Shown here in pieces: positions 19,896-28,522 of a stretch of 64,000 bases of DNA (its first letter is position 1; each line of letters opens with the position of its first letter). The position numbers and the translations under genes were made by a program. This DNA is from Williamsia sp. 1135 (GTDB taxonomy: Bacteria > Actinomycetota > Actinomycetes > Mycobacteriales > Mycobacteriaceae). The notes under the pieces were generated by a model, which worked only from the letters and a program-made list of their open reading frames with translations, searched no databases and had not been told where the DNA came from. The stretch is from assembly GCF_002095395.1 (NCBI RefSeq), contig NZ_MJEI01000101.1, positions 62,001 through 126,000 of the forward strand. Reading direction: 5' to 3'.

Positions 19896-20675
19896 CTACG
19901 CGTCGAACGACCCGTGCCGACCCGCACCGCCCGCGAAGCGCGACGCTCCGGCGACGGTATCGGCGCTCAACGACGTCATGCCACGCCGGAACTCATTGTC
20001 CATCGCGGCGGTTTCGTCGAGCCCCTCCTGTTCGAGAACCGATAACCGGTCCTGGCGCAGGCATGTCTGTGGGAAAGCGGCGATCTCGCGAGCCAGCTCC
20101 TTCGCCGACCTCAACACGTCACCCTGCGGCGCAACACGACTGACCAGACCCATCCGAAGCGCTTCGTCCGCGCGAACCTCCCGGCCTGTCAGGATCAAGT
20201 CCATCGCGTGCGACGTCCCGATCAGGCGCGGCAGTCGCACGGTGCCACCGTCGATCAACGGGACGCCCCACCTACGGCAGAAGACTCCGAGAACGGCATC
20301 TTCGTCCGCGACCCGCAGATCCGCCCAGAGCGCCAACTCGAGACCGCCCGCGACCGCGTGCCCGGCGATCGCCGCAATGACCGGTTTGGACAACCGCATT
20401 CGGGTCGGCCCCATGGGCCCGTCACCGTCGGGATCGACGTGGTTCGCACTCTCGCCTGAGGAGATCGCCTTCAGATCGGCTCCTGCGCAAAAGGTTCCGC
20501 CCTCGCCGTGAAGAACTGCGACGGCTGCTCCGTCGTCATTGTCGAAGTCACGGAACGCCTGGGCCAAAGCCTGCGCGGTCGGGCCATCGACAGCGTTGCG
20601 ACGCTGCGGCCGGTTGATGCTGATCGTGGTGATCGGGCCGTCGTGGCTCACCAACACGTCTGGACTGACCGACAT
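19896..20675 (-). CDS. Enoyl-CoA hydratase/isomerase family protein
   Basis: A 259-residue crotonase-fold protein. GGTFCAGADLKAISSG at about 60-75 gives the first oxyanion-hole residue, and GHAVAGGLELALWADLRVA at about 105-123 the second. CRRWGVPLIDGGTVRLPRLIG follows and carries an acidic residue region used in dehydration. The family acts on 2-enoyl-CoA thioesters in beta-oxidation or related degradation; the exact substrate cannot be read. It starts immediately after the TAG of the upstream gene (stop and ATG are adjacent), so the two are coupled. It lies at the junction between two regions conserved with mycobacteria. Confidence 0.85.
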   Translation of the reverse strand: MSVSPDVLVSHDGPITTISINRPQRRNAVDGPTAQALAQAFRDFDNDDGAAVAVLHGEGGTFCAGADLKAISSGESANHVDPDGDGPMGPTRMRLSKPVIAAIAGHAVAGGLELALWADLRVADEDAVLGVFCRRWGVPLIDGGTVRLPRLIGTSHAMDLILTGREVRADEALRMGLVSRVAPQGDVLRSAKELAREIAAFPQTCLRQDRLSVLEQEGLDETAAMDNEFRRGMTSLSADTVAGASRFAGGAGRHGSFDA

Positions 20676-21209
20676 CTACTCACCTTCCGACACGGGATGC
20701 ATCGAACCTAACCCGCCACCCGATGTCGCCACCGCCGAATCCGCCGGCTCCGAGAATCGATGACGAGGCAGATCCTCGCCGTCCACCGCGCAGGGCACCA
20801 CGACGATGTCACCTGGAGAGATGTCAGCGGGCAACATCACCAGACCAGATCGGCTACCGGACACCTCACACACAGCGGTCGCCTCGACTCTTGCCGTCGA
20901 CACCCGGCCGATCAACCGGAGTTCGGACCACATCGGAGTGACGCCTTCGATCATCGGATCGACAGACAGCGAACGGGTTCGGTGGCCTGTGGTCGCCGCA
21001 TCCAGCACCCGCATCACCACGACAACTCCGGGCGACGTACGGCTTCGGTAGACCGCAGGAGTACCCGACAATTCGACCAGATGGCACATCGACACGTCGT
21101 CGATCACTACGTCGGTCAAGGTTGCGAGCGTGGTCGCAGGCCACAAGGCCTTGTCCAGAGGATCGGGGATGCTCGCGCGCAGGGTTGGCAGGATCGCGGT
21201 GAGGGTCAT
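20676..21209 (-). CDS. Conserved hypothetical protein
   Basis: A 177-residue protein from ATG 21209; the open frame begins at 21257 but the first 16 residues look like non-coding sequence. No catalytic motif, signal peptide or membrane helix is visible. It contains SMCHLVELSGTPAVYRSRT, VVVVMRVLDA and a late LVMLPADISPGDIVVVPCAV segment, suggesting a beta-rich protein. The C-terminus is Ser/Gly-rich. Its stop is directly adjacent to the ATG of the enoyl-CoA hydratase, so it likely works with or is regulated like that enzyme. It is divergent from the encapsulin operon with a 241 bp shared upstream region. I do not recognise the family. Confidence 0.65.
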   Translation of the reverse strand: MTLTAILPTLRASIPDPLDKALWPATTLATLTDVVIDDVSMCHLVELSGTPAVYRSRTSPGVVVVMRVLDAATTGHRTRSLSVDPMIEGVTPMWSELRLIGRVSTARVEATAVCEVSGSRSGLVMLPADISPGDIVVVPCAVDGEDLPRHRFSEPADSAVATSGGGLGSMHPVSEGE

Positions 21210-21450
21210 CGCCGTCCACCCCTGAAATCCACGGGGACATCGTGCTCGCCGAACCATTCATCAATGATCACCGCTCCGTTCTACGCAGTCCGATTCGGCG
21301 ACGACAGGTCGGGAGTGAAGTATTGACGAGATCTTTGCGGCTGCGTGCCAGCAGAGTTGGGGCGAATGACCCGTGTGCGGGCACGACGGGATCTGCAGGC
21401 AGTCGACCCGCGGTCAGCGGTGCGGGGCGGCGGGCGCCGCGAAGAAGATA

Positions 21451-22578
21451 ATGTTGTCGAGTACGTCCAACAGCAGGCGGAAGGTCAAGCTCATCTCACC
21501 CATCGACAGCCCGACCCCACAGCCGATCCTGTCGCCGCTGACTGAGGCTGCGATCTTCCTGGTGGCGACCATCGAACCCGGTGGCGAGTCTGACACGTGG
21601 GACTTCCTCTCCGGCGTCACCGGCCTGATCCGTTCAGTGGCCTCGCGCGCCCCCGACGCCCGGCCCACCTGCGTCGTCGGGATCGGATCGCGCGCGTGGG
21701 ACCGACTGTTCAGCGGGCCCCGCCCCACCGGACTCGCACCGTTCGTGCCCTTGGACGGCGCCGTGCACAGCGCACCGGCAACCCCGGGCGATCTGCTGTT
21801 CCACATCAGGGCCCGCACCATGGATGTCTGTTTCGAACTGGCCACGCAGATCGCCTCGCAACTGAGCGACGCCGCCCGCGTGGTCGACGAGGTCCACGGG
21901 TTCCGCTACTTCGACATGCGCGACATCATCGGCTTCGTCGACGGCACCGAGAATCCGGACGGCCCCGCAGCCGTCGCTGCGGTCACCGCCGGCGACGAGG
22001 ACCCCGACTTCGCCGGCGGCAGCTATGTCCTGGTGCAGAAGTACCTGCACAACATGCCGGCCTGGAATGCGCTCACGACCGAAGAACAGGAACAGTCCAT
22101 CGGCAGGTCGAAGTCGGACAACATCTAGATGGACGACGACACAAAACCCACGAACTCGCACACGGCGCTGACCGTCATCGAAGACGACGCGGGTGAGCAG
22201 GTGCAGATCATGCGCGACAACATGCCGTTCGGGCGGGTCGGGCAGGCCGAATACGGAACGTACTTCATCGGCTACTCCGCCGGCCCCGACGTCACCGACG
22301 AAATGCTGCGAAACATGTTCCTCGGCAAGCCCGAAGGCAACTACGACCGGCTCCTCGACTTCTCCACCGCAGTCACGGGCAGCCGCTATTTCGTGCCCAC
22401 CATCGATTTTCTCGACGACCCACCTGAGTTCCGCGGCGCGACCGCAGAAGCCCGCGGCGAAGCCGCCCATGTCACAGTCGAGCCCGACTCGGACATCACA
22501 CCACCCGCACCCACCATGGGTTCGTTGCGTATCGGCGCCCTACACCGGCGTCGCCAGCTGACGACGGAGGAAAAATGA
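21451..22578 (+). pseudogene. DyP-type heme peroxidase (encapsulin cargo) interrupted by an in-frame TAG
   Basis: Dye-decolorizing peroxidases use heme and H2O2. The frame reads from ATG 21451 to TAG 22126-22128 (225 residues), then continues in the same frame from ATG 22129 to 22578 (149 residues). The first part holds TPGDLLFHIRA, VDEVHGFRYFD and the distal motif GFVDGTENPDG (Asp164). The second holds the proximal His region NSHTALTV (His237 counting the stop), RDNMPFGRVG, EYGTYFIGYS and LLDFSTAVTGSRYF. A normal DyP needs both. Homologues have an acidic residue where the TAG stands. The C-terminal tail GSLRIGAL (22519-22542) resembles the encapsulin docking peptide of DyP cargos. The stop overlaps the encapsulin ATG (ATGA). 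Two separate polypeptides are possible through the adjacent ATG, but a working heme site is unlikely. The N-terminal start is uncertain. Confidence 0.85.
22519..22542 (+). other. Encapsulin cargo-loading peptide coding segment
   Basis: The segment encodes GSLRIGAL near the C-terminus of the DyP frame, after a Pro-rich linker (DSDITPPAPTM). It resembles the short Gly-Ser-Leu-x-Ile-Gly-[Ser/Ala]-Leu docking motif known from encapsulated DyP peroxidases. Its presence supports DyP as the native cargo. Confidence 0.7.
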
Positions 22579-23381
22579 ACAACCTGCACCGCGAACTAGC
22601 ACCCATCTCGACGGCGGCCTGGGAGGCCATCGAAGAAGAGGCGTCGCGATCGTTCAAGCGCAACAGTGCCGCCCGTCGCATCGTGGACGTGAACGGCCCT
22701 CTCGGACTGGAACTCGCCGCGGTGACCACCGGCAAGCGCAACCCCATCGACGCGCCGGTCGCGGGCATCCAGGCCAGTAGCCGCACCTCTCAATCCATCG
22801 TCGAGTTCAAGGTGCCGTTCATCGTGAGTCGAGACGCCGTCGACAACGTCGATCGCGGTGCGCAGGACTCCGACTGGGACCCGGTGATCGACGCCGCCCG
22901 GACACTGGCCCAGGCCGAGGACCGGGCCGTGTTCGAGGGCTACCAGGCCGCCGGCATCACCGGTATCCGCAGCGAATCACCGGGTGACCCCATCAAGCTC
23001 CCCGACGACGTGCGCGAGTACCCCGAAGCGATCAGCCAGGCGCTGAGCCGACTTCGGCTGTCGTCCGTGGCGGGCCCGTACTCCCTGGCGCTCAGCGCCG
23101 AGGTCTGGCTCAAGGTGAACGAGACGTCCAACCATGGGTATCCGATCATCCAGCACCTGCAGCGCGTGATCGACGGGGACATCATCTGGGCCCCTGCCAT
23201 CGACTCCGCCTTCCTCCTCAGCACCCGCGGCGGCGACTTCGATCTGACCATCGGACAGGATGTCTCGATCGGTTACGACTCCCACGACGCCTCGACGGTC
23301 AGCCTGTACCTGCAAGAGACGTTCACCTTCCTCGTCTACACCGGCGAGGCGGCCGTCTCGTTCGACACCACGACCGGCTGA
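22575..23381 (+). CDS. Encapsulin shell protein (family 1, linocin M18-like)
   Basis: A 268-residue HK97-fold capsid protein that self-assembles into a protein nanocompartment. It opens NNLHRELAPISTAAWEAIEEE, followed by ARRIVDVNGPLGLELAAVTTG, EFKVPFIVSRDAVDNVDRGA, and the C-terminal SLYLQETFTFLVYTGEAAV, all matching encapsulins of actinobacteria. GGAGG lies 5 nt before the ATG, and the start overlaps the DyP stop by 4 bp, the standard cargo-shell operon. The shell gene itself looks intact. In M. tuberculosis the homologous pair lies elsewhere in the chromosome, so its place here marks a rearrangement or insertion between conserved blocks. Confidence 0.95.
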   Translation: MNNLHRELAPISTAAWEAIEEEASRSFKRNSAARRIVDVNGPLGLELAAVTTGKRNPIDAPVAGIQASSRTSQSIVEFKVPFIVSRDAVDNVDRGAQDSDWDPVIDAARTLAQAEDRAVFEGYQAAGITGIRSESPGDPIKLPDDVREYPEAISQALSRLRLSSVAGPYSLALSAEVWLKVNETSNHGYPIIQHLQRVIDGDIIWAPAIDSAFLLSTRGGDFDLTIGQDVSIGYDSHDASTVSLYLQETFTFLVYTGEAAVSFDTTTG

Positions 23382-23409
23382 CCCGCTCCGACCGGGTTTG
23401 TGTTCCAGC

Positions 23410-24021
23410 TCAGCATCTTTCGAGTGCGCGCCGGAGCACGGGCACCGATGGCCGGTCGAGGTAGAGGCCGTACGTCCGCAGCACCGTCACGAATTGGACC
23501 GCGTACTGGCAGTGGAAGCCTGAGTTGGCCGGCATCCAGCGCGCCGGTGCGGAGTCGCTCTTGTCCTGGTTGGCTTCACCGTCGACGGCCACCAGATTGG
23601 CAGGGTCATTCGCGAAACGTTGCCGAAGCGCCGCATCCCACGTACGTGCACCCATGGCCCAGGCGTACGCGAGCGGCACGATGTGGTCGATCTGCACCTT
23701 CGCACCTGAACCCTTGCCGCGCTTGAACACGATCCAGCGACCGCTGTAGGGACTGCGCAGTTCGCCCGAGGCGACCCCACGCGTGCAACTGTCCACCGCC
23801 GCGAGGATCTTGTCGTTCAAGTCGCGGTTCAGGATGTCGTTACGGGTGTCGCACCCGTTGTTCGCCCCGGCGGCGTCGGTGTTGTCGGTCCACGCCTGAC
23901 CGAACGCACTCCGCTCATAGTCGGCCGCGTCCGGGCGCTGCGCCAGGACCGGCACGAGCGCCAATTCCCCGAGCATTCGTCGTGCATCAGCAGAAGGCGC
24001 CCCTCCCTCGTGCGACACCAC
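23410..24021 (-). CDS. HNH endonuclease-family (DUF1524-like) protein, probably secreted; start unclear
   Basis: The C-terminal part is clearly of the HNH/DUF1524 family: CDTRNDILNRDL, GRWIVFKRG, the catalytic AKVQIDHIVPLAYAWAMGA (His motif) and NLVAVDGEANQDKSDSAPARW. The listed GTG 24021 gives 203 residues. Upstream in the same frame a typical signal-peptide core (WWLLLSVFAVTATLAAG, about 24025-24078) is encoded, but no ATG, GTG or TTG precedes it until well inside recG, only CTG codons. Either a rare CTG start is used, or a small mutation has removed the start. The gene follows recG on the same strand, as in mycobacteria. Nuclease activity is inferred. Confidence 0.75.
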   Translation of the reverse strand: MVSHEGGAPSADARRMLGELALVPVLAQRPDAADYERSAFGQAWTDNTDAAGANNGCDTRNDILNRDLNDKILAAVDSCTRGVASGELRSPYSGRWIVFKRGKGSGAKVQIDHIVPLAYAWAMGARTWDAALRQRFANDPANLVAVDGEANQDKSDSAPARWMPANSGFHCQYAVQFVTVLRTYGLYLDRPSVPVLRRALERC

Positions 24022-24100
24022 TTCCGCTCCCGCGGCGAGAGTCGCGGTGACGGCGAAGACCGACAGCAGCAGCCACCAGCGGCCCGAGAGACCTACGCCG

Positions 24101-26458
24101 TCAGGACTTGTCCAGGAACGCCAGGCGTACCGGACCCAGGATCGAGTCGACGAGGGCCGCCATCGGCTTGTGTTCGACGAGCGTGAGGTCGCCGCCCACG
24201 ACCTCGTCCGCAAGCGCCCGCGTGTCCTCGATGAGGTCGCCGTCGGTGAGGAGCGAGAGGAACCGTAGCGAGGAGGTCTGCCCGGACTGGAGCGAACCAA
24301 GCAGATCACCTTCCCTTCGCTGTCGGAGGTCGACATACGACAACTCGAACCCATCATTGGACGCGGCAACCGCCTGCAGCCGTTCCATCGACGGCGACAT
24401 TTCCGAGGATGCGGTGATGAGCAGGCACAATCCTGGCAGCCCACCACGGCCGACCCGACCACGAAGCTGATGGAGCTGGCTGACCCCGAATCGGTCGGCA
24501 TCGACGATCACCATGGTGGTGGCATTCGGGACGTCGACGCCCACCTCGATGACTGTCGTGGAGACGAGGATGTCGACCTGTCCGGCGGTGAAATCCGCCA
24601 TCACTTCGCTCTTCTCGTCAGGCGAGAGCCTGCCGTGCAGCAACTCGATGCGGTGCCCCCCGAGAGGCCCCTCGCTGAGGGTCTTGAACATGTCCACCGC
24701 GGCCGTCGCCGGCTCGGCCGCACCCTCTGACGATTTCTGCTGCGACCGCTGACCTGCGGGCGTCCCGTCGTCTCCGATGCGTGCGCACACCACGTAGACC
24801 TGGCGGCCTTCCTCGACCTCTTCGCCGACGCGTTGCCAGACCCGCTGCACCCACTTGGGATTGCCGCGGGGCACCACGCTGGTGGTGATCGGCTGGCGGC
24901 CCCGGGGTAGTTCTCGAAGGGTTGAGGTCTCCAAGTCGCCGAAGACCGTCATGGCGACCGTCCGAGGGATGGGGGTCGCGGTCATCACCAACAGGTGGGG
25001 CACCACACCGTCCCGGCCGCGGGACCGCAGGGTGTCGCGCTGTTCCACCCCGAAGCGGTGCTGTTCGTCGACGACGACAAAACCCAGATTGAAGAAGTCG
25101 ACGTTGTCCTGCAGCAGCGCGTGGGTTCCGATGAGAATGCCCACCTGGCCGGTGACGGTCTCGAGCAAAGCGGTGCGCTTGGCTGCCGTCTTCATCGATC
25201 CGGTGATCAGGGCGACCCGGGTCGCACCCTCTTCCCCCTCGAGCTCACCCTCTTTCGCGAGCCCACCCAGCATCGTCTCCAGGGTTCGAAAATGTTGCGC
25301 TGCAAGCACTTCAGTGGGTGCGAGCAGCGCACACTGATAACCGTTGTCGATCACCCTGAGCATCGCCAGCAGAGCAACCAACGTCTTACCCGAACCGACC
25401 TCGCCCTGCAGTAACCTGCTCATCGGCGACACGACCGTGGCGGCGTCCCCACCGTACGGGGGCTGCAGGTCGGCGGTGATCTCATCGATCACCACACGTT
25501 GGCCGTCGGTGAGTGTGAAGGGCAACCGGCTCAGCAGCTTGTCCTCGAGACCGTCCGGGACATGCGAGCACGACGGTCCCGTCGCTCCCCGATCCACATG
25601 CCGACGCTGCGCGAGCGCGAGTTGGAGCGCCAGTGCTTCGTCGAATCTCAGTCGGGCACTGGCCTGATCGATGTCGTGTTGACCTTCCGGAACGTGGATC
25701 TTGCGCAGCGCCTCGTCCGATCCGATCAGTCCTCGCAGGGTCCGTTCGTCGTCAGGAAGTGGATCCTCGATCGGCGCGAGTTCGCCGAGAACGGCTCGAA
25801 CGCATTGCCAGATGGTCCACGCCTGCAGCTTGGCCGTCCCGCGGTAAACCGGGATCACATCACGCAGGAAGTCGGAGAAATCCAGGGTGCCGTCCGAGCT
25901 GTCGCCGTCGCCGGCGTCGGTCGCCAACGCCTTGGCGATACCCTGCATCAGCACCGACCCGACGGCGTCGTCTGCCTCGATAGATGTTCCGTCCTCCGGC
26001 AGCTTGAGCCAGTTCGGATGGGTCAGCTGGAGTTCGTCGCGAAAGTACTTGACCTCCCCCGCCATCATCACCCGCGAGCCCTTCGGCAGCTTGGCGGCGA
26101 TCCAGGGTGAGTTGAAGAATGTCACGGCGATTCGGAACTTGCCGTCGAAGACGACGAGCTTGACCATCTTCTTGCGCGAGTTGCGGATAGGGATCGTCTT
26201 GTTGTCCTCGACCCGGGCGACCACCGTCAACCGTTCCCCGGGTTCGGGTTTGCGCTCCCCCGACAGGTCGCCCTGTTTGACGTAGCGATCGGGCACGTAC
26301 CGCAGCAGTTCACCGACGGTCTGCACGTGGATCTGCTCATCGAGCATGTCGGCAGCCTTGGGACCGAGTATCGACTCCAACGAATCCGACAGCGTCGCCG
26401 ACGGCGCGGTGACCCGACCTTCCTGTGAACCCACTACTGCGTCACCACTACTCGACAC
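24101..26458 (-). CDS. recG: ATP-dependent DNA helicase RecG
   Basis: A 785-residue branch-migration helicase that remodels stalled replication forks and Holliday junctions. An N-terminal wedge/OB domain (about 50-140) is followed by helicase motifs: Walker A LLQGEVGSGKTLVALLA, LAPTEVLAAQHF, motif II VVDEQHRFGVEQR, MTATPIPRT, then STTVIEVGVDVPNATTMVI and HQLRGRVGRG. A loop between the second pair of motifs (about GTPAGQRSQQKSSEGAAEP) is an actinobacterial insertion. GTG 26458 overlaps the upstream FakA-like gene by 11 bp; a second GTG eight codons later is possible. Confidence 0.97.
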   Translation of the reverse strand: MSSSGDAVVGSQEGRVTAPSATLSDSLESILGPKAADMLDEQIHVQTVGELLRYVPDRYVKQGDLSGERKPEPGERLTVVARVEDNKTIPIRNSRKKMVKLVVFDGKFRIAVTFFNSPWIAAKLPKGSRVMMAGEVKYFRDELQLTHPNWLKLPEDGTSIEADDAVGSVLMQGIAKALATDAGDGDSSDGTLDFSDFLRDVIPVYRGTAKLQAWTIWQCVRAVLGELAPIEDPLPDDERTLRGLIGSDEALRKIHVPEGQHDIDQASARLRFDEALALQLALAQRRHVDRGATGPSCSHVPDGLEDKLLSRLPFTLTDGQRVVIDEITADLQPPYGGDAATVVSPMSRLLQGEVGSGKTLVALLAMLRVIDNGYQCALLAPTEVLAAQHFRTLETMLGGLAKEGELEGEEGATRVALITGSMKTAAKRTALLETVTGQVGILIGTHALLQDNVDFFNLGFVVVDEQHRFGVEQRDTLRSRGRDGVVPHLLVMTATPIPRTVAMTVFGDLETSTLRELPRGRQPITTSVVPRGNPKWVQRVWQRVGEEVEEGRQVYVVCARIGDDGTPAGQRSQQKSSEGAAEPATAAVDMFKTLSEGPLGGHRIELLHGRLSPDEKSEVMADFTAGQVDILVSTTVIEVGVDVPNATTMVIVDADRFGVSQLHQLRGRVGRGGLPGLCLLITASSEMSPSMERLQAVAASNDGFELSYVDLRQRREGDLLGSLQSGQTSSLRFLSLLTDGDLIEDTRALADEVVGGDLTLVEHKPMAALVDSILGPVRLAFLDKS

Positions 26459-28127
26459 CCACCTGCAGCAACTCGCCTACCTGTCCCCCGGGGAAGCTGA
26501 CGAACTCGACGCCCGGGTGGGTGCTGTTCACGTGCTCCTCGAGCTGTTCGAGAATACGCGGCTCGAGATTGCGGCCGGCCAGCACGCTGACCATCTCTCC
26601 GCCGGTACTGAGCAACAGATCGATCAGACCTGCTGCCGCGCCCAGGATTTCAGGGTCGATGACCAGCACCCCGTCACCGATGAGGCCGAGTTGGTCACCG
26701 GGCTCGCAGGTGCCGGCGAAGGTCAGGGTCCGTTCGGTCGCGGTGACCACCGCACCGAACCTGGTGGCGGCAGCGGCCTCCGCCATCGCATACGCGTCGT
26801 CGTCCGGCAGTTCACTCGGATCGTGCACCGCCATCGCCGACAGGCTCTGCACCATCGAGCCACCCGGCAAGATCACCACCGAGCGCTCACGTGATCGGGC
26901 CGCCGCGGCGACGGCGACCAGATCCTGGGCCGGCAGCGCGCCGTTGCCCATCAGGATCACATGTGCGCTGTCGACCTCGATGATGGCCTTGGCCAGTGCG
27001 TCCGCGTCCAGTTCGCCGGCCCCGCCCGAGTCCGCCCGGACCACCACGGCGCCCTCCTGCTCGAACAACTCGGCCGCCTCGTCACCGGTCACCACGGCCA
27101 CGACCGCGCGTTTCCGGCGCGGCGGGTGGCCTGCCTTCTCTTCTTGTCCGCGGTGAGCGTCGAGAAGGAAACAGCTGATCCTTATGTCGCTGACCGTCCC
27201 CAGTGCGAGTCCTGCTTCGACGGCCAGACCCGGCTCGCAGGTGTGGACGTGGATGGAGAACTTCTCGCCTGCCACGGCGTCAGCGCTGTCCCCGACGATG
27301 ACCACCGCGTCTCCCAGCCCGTCGAGCTTGGTTCGCAAAGTCGAGATCTGCTCGGCCACAGCTCCTTCCAGGAGATACATCACCTCGAAATCCATCTCAT
27401 CGTCGCTCTCGCAGGGCTCGCCGATCTCGTGCCCCAATCGGTCGCCGCCGCCGGCCAGCGCGCCCTGATACCGGCGCCGTCGTGCGGAGACGCCGGTGAG
27501 TACCCGAACCAACTCATCGAACAGGACCAACAGTCCGCGGCCGCCGGCATCGACCACACCGGCCTGCGCGAGGACGTCGAGTTGCCCCTGCGTCAGATCC
27601 AGATCGTCGGCGCAGCCATCGGCGATCGCACGGGCCAGGTCCGCCGGGGTGGCATCGGCGTGCTGCGCAGCGTTCTCACCAGCGCGGCGGAGCAGGGTCA
27701 GCACGGTGCCTTCTCGGGGTTCACTGACGGCGCGGGTCGCGGCAAGCGAACCCAGACGCAGGCCGGCGACCCAGAGCCGGTTGAAGTAGACGCTCCCGTC
27801 CAGCTGGTTCACCTCGGCGGCGTCGGCCAGTCCCACCAGCACCTGCGAGAGGATGATCCCCGAATTACCCCGCGCCTTGGAGACGGCCCCGTCGGCCATC
27901 GCCCGCGCCACGTGCGCGGTATCGGCATCGGGATCGAGTTGATCGACGGCGTCGGCCGCCGCCATCATCGTGTGCAGCATGTTGCTACCGGTGTCGGAGT
28001 CCGGGATTGGGAAGACGTTCAGATCGTTGATCTCGCCGCGCACGCCGTCCAGGCTCGACACGGTGCCGTGGATCCAATCGCGCAGCAGACCTGGGTCCAT
28101 CGCGGGAGCCCCAACCTGCTCTGTCAC
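26448..28127 (-). CDS. FakA-like DAK2 domain fatty-acid kinase
   Basis: A 559-residue protein with an N-terminal DAK2 (DhaL-like) ATP-binding domain (about 10-200), including NDLNVFPIPDSDTGSNML and SKARGNSGIILSQVLVG, a middle domain with FEVMYLLEGA and GEKFSIHVHT, and a C-terminal DegV-like domain (LPGGSMVQSLSAMAVHDP, LIGDGVLVIDPEILGA). This matches FakA/YloV, which phosphorylates fatty acids held by DegV proteins. GTG 28127 has a strong GGAGGAGGG upstream, which decides the start over ATG 28145. It is co-transcribed with recG (overlap 11 bp), as in M. tuberculosis. Whether it is a fatty-acid kinase in this phylum is unproven. Confidence 0.85.
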   Translation of the reverse strand: MTEQVGAPAMDPGLLRDWIHGTVSSLDGVRGEINDLNVFPIPDSDTGSNMLHTMMAAADAVDQLDPDADTAHVARAMADGAVSKARGNSGIILSQVLVGLADAAEVNQLDGSVYFNRLWVAGLRLGSLAATRAVSEPREGTVLTLLRRAGENAAQHADATPADLARAIADGCADDLDLTQGQLDVLAQAGVVDAGGRGLLVLFDELVRVLTGVSARRRRYQGALAGGGDRLGHEIGEPCESDDEMDFEVMYLLEGAVAEQISTLRTKLDGLGDAVVIVGDSADAVAGEKFSIHVHTCEPGLAVEAGLALGTVSDIRISCFLLDAHRGQEEKAGHPPRRKRAVVAVVTGDEAAELFEQEGAVVVRADSGGAGELDADALAKAIIEVDSAHVILMGNGALPAQDLVAVAAAARSRERSVVILPGGSMVQSLSAMAVHDPSELPDDDAYAMAEAAAATRFGAVVTATERTLTFAGTCEPGDQLGLIGDGVLVIDPEILGAAAGLIDLLLSTGGEMVSVLAGRNLEPRILEQLEEHVNSTHPGVEFVSFPGGQVGELLQVGVE

Positions 28128-28214
28128 CTGCCCGCCCTCCTCCATGTGGTCTGACGCACAGCCTAATCTGCCGGCGGCCGGGCACTGCTTCGCAGCGCAG
28201 CGAGACTCGACCAT

Positions 28215-28243
28215 TTTGATCATCGTCGGGGAGCCGCTATTCT
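28215..28243 (+). promoter_or_regulatory. Candidate rpmB promoter
   Basis: TTTGAT (28215-28220) and TATTCT (28238-28243) are spaced by 17 nt, about 80 nt upstream of rpmB, in the region divergent to the FakA-like gene. An AAGGAG ribosome binding site precedes the rpmB ATG. By pattern only. Confidence 0.5.
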
Positions 28244-28325
28244 TGCAGGGTTGCCTATCGGACACCGGTGCATGCCGAATACCGAGAGGCCATGACCACT
28301 ATTTTCTCATTGAAGGAGTTCGACG

Positions 28326-28517
28326 ATGGCTGCCGTCTGCGACGTTTGCGCCAAGGGCCCCGGCTTCGGTAAGTCGGTCTCGCATTCACACCGGCGCACC
28401 AACCGGCGCTGGAACCCGAATATCCAGTCCGTTCGCGCGCAGGTCGCCCCCGGAAACCGCAAGCGCATCAACGTGTGCACCTCTTGCCTGAAGGCCGGCA
28501 AAGTCTCCCGAGGCTGA
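28326..28517 (+). CDS. rpmB: 50S ribosomal protein L28, zinc-binding (Cys+) type
   Basis: A 63-residue ribosomal protein. [20 protein letters not shown] is the L28 signature. Two CxxC pairs (VCDVC at 5-8 region and CTSC near 51-54) make it the zinc-containing form; mycobacteria also have a Cys-free paralogue repressed by Zur, which is not in this window. AAGGAG lies 6 nt before the ATG. It stands between the divergent FakA-like gene and a hydratase gene starting 5 nt after its stop. Confidence 0.97.
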   Translation: MAAVCDVCAKGPGFGKSVSHSHRRTNRRWNPNIQSVRAQVAPGNRKRINVCTSCLKAGKVSRG

Positions 28518-28522
28518 ACAAC

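Noticed and set aside
22126-22128. TAG as pyrrolysine or selenocysteine codon
   Set aside because: TAG is not the selenocysteine codon, no pyl genes are seen, and homologues have an ordinary residue there. Simple nonsense mutation or sequencing error fits better.
28475-28522. Longer start of the hydratase gene inside rpmB
   Set aside because: It would overlap rpmB by 43 bp in a different frame; GTG 28523 right after the rpmB stop fits better.
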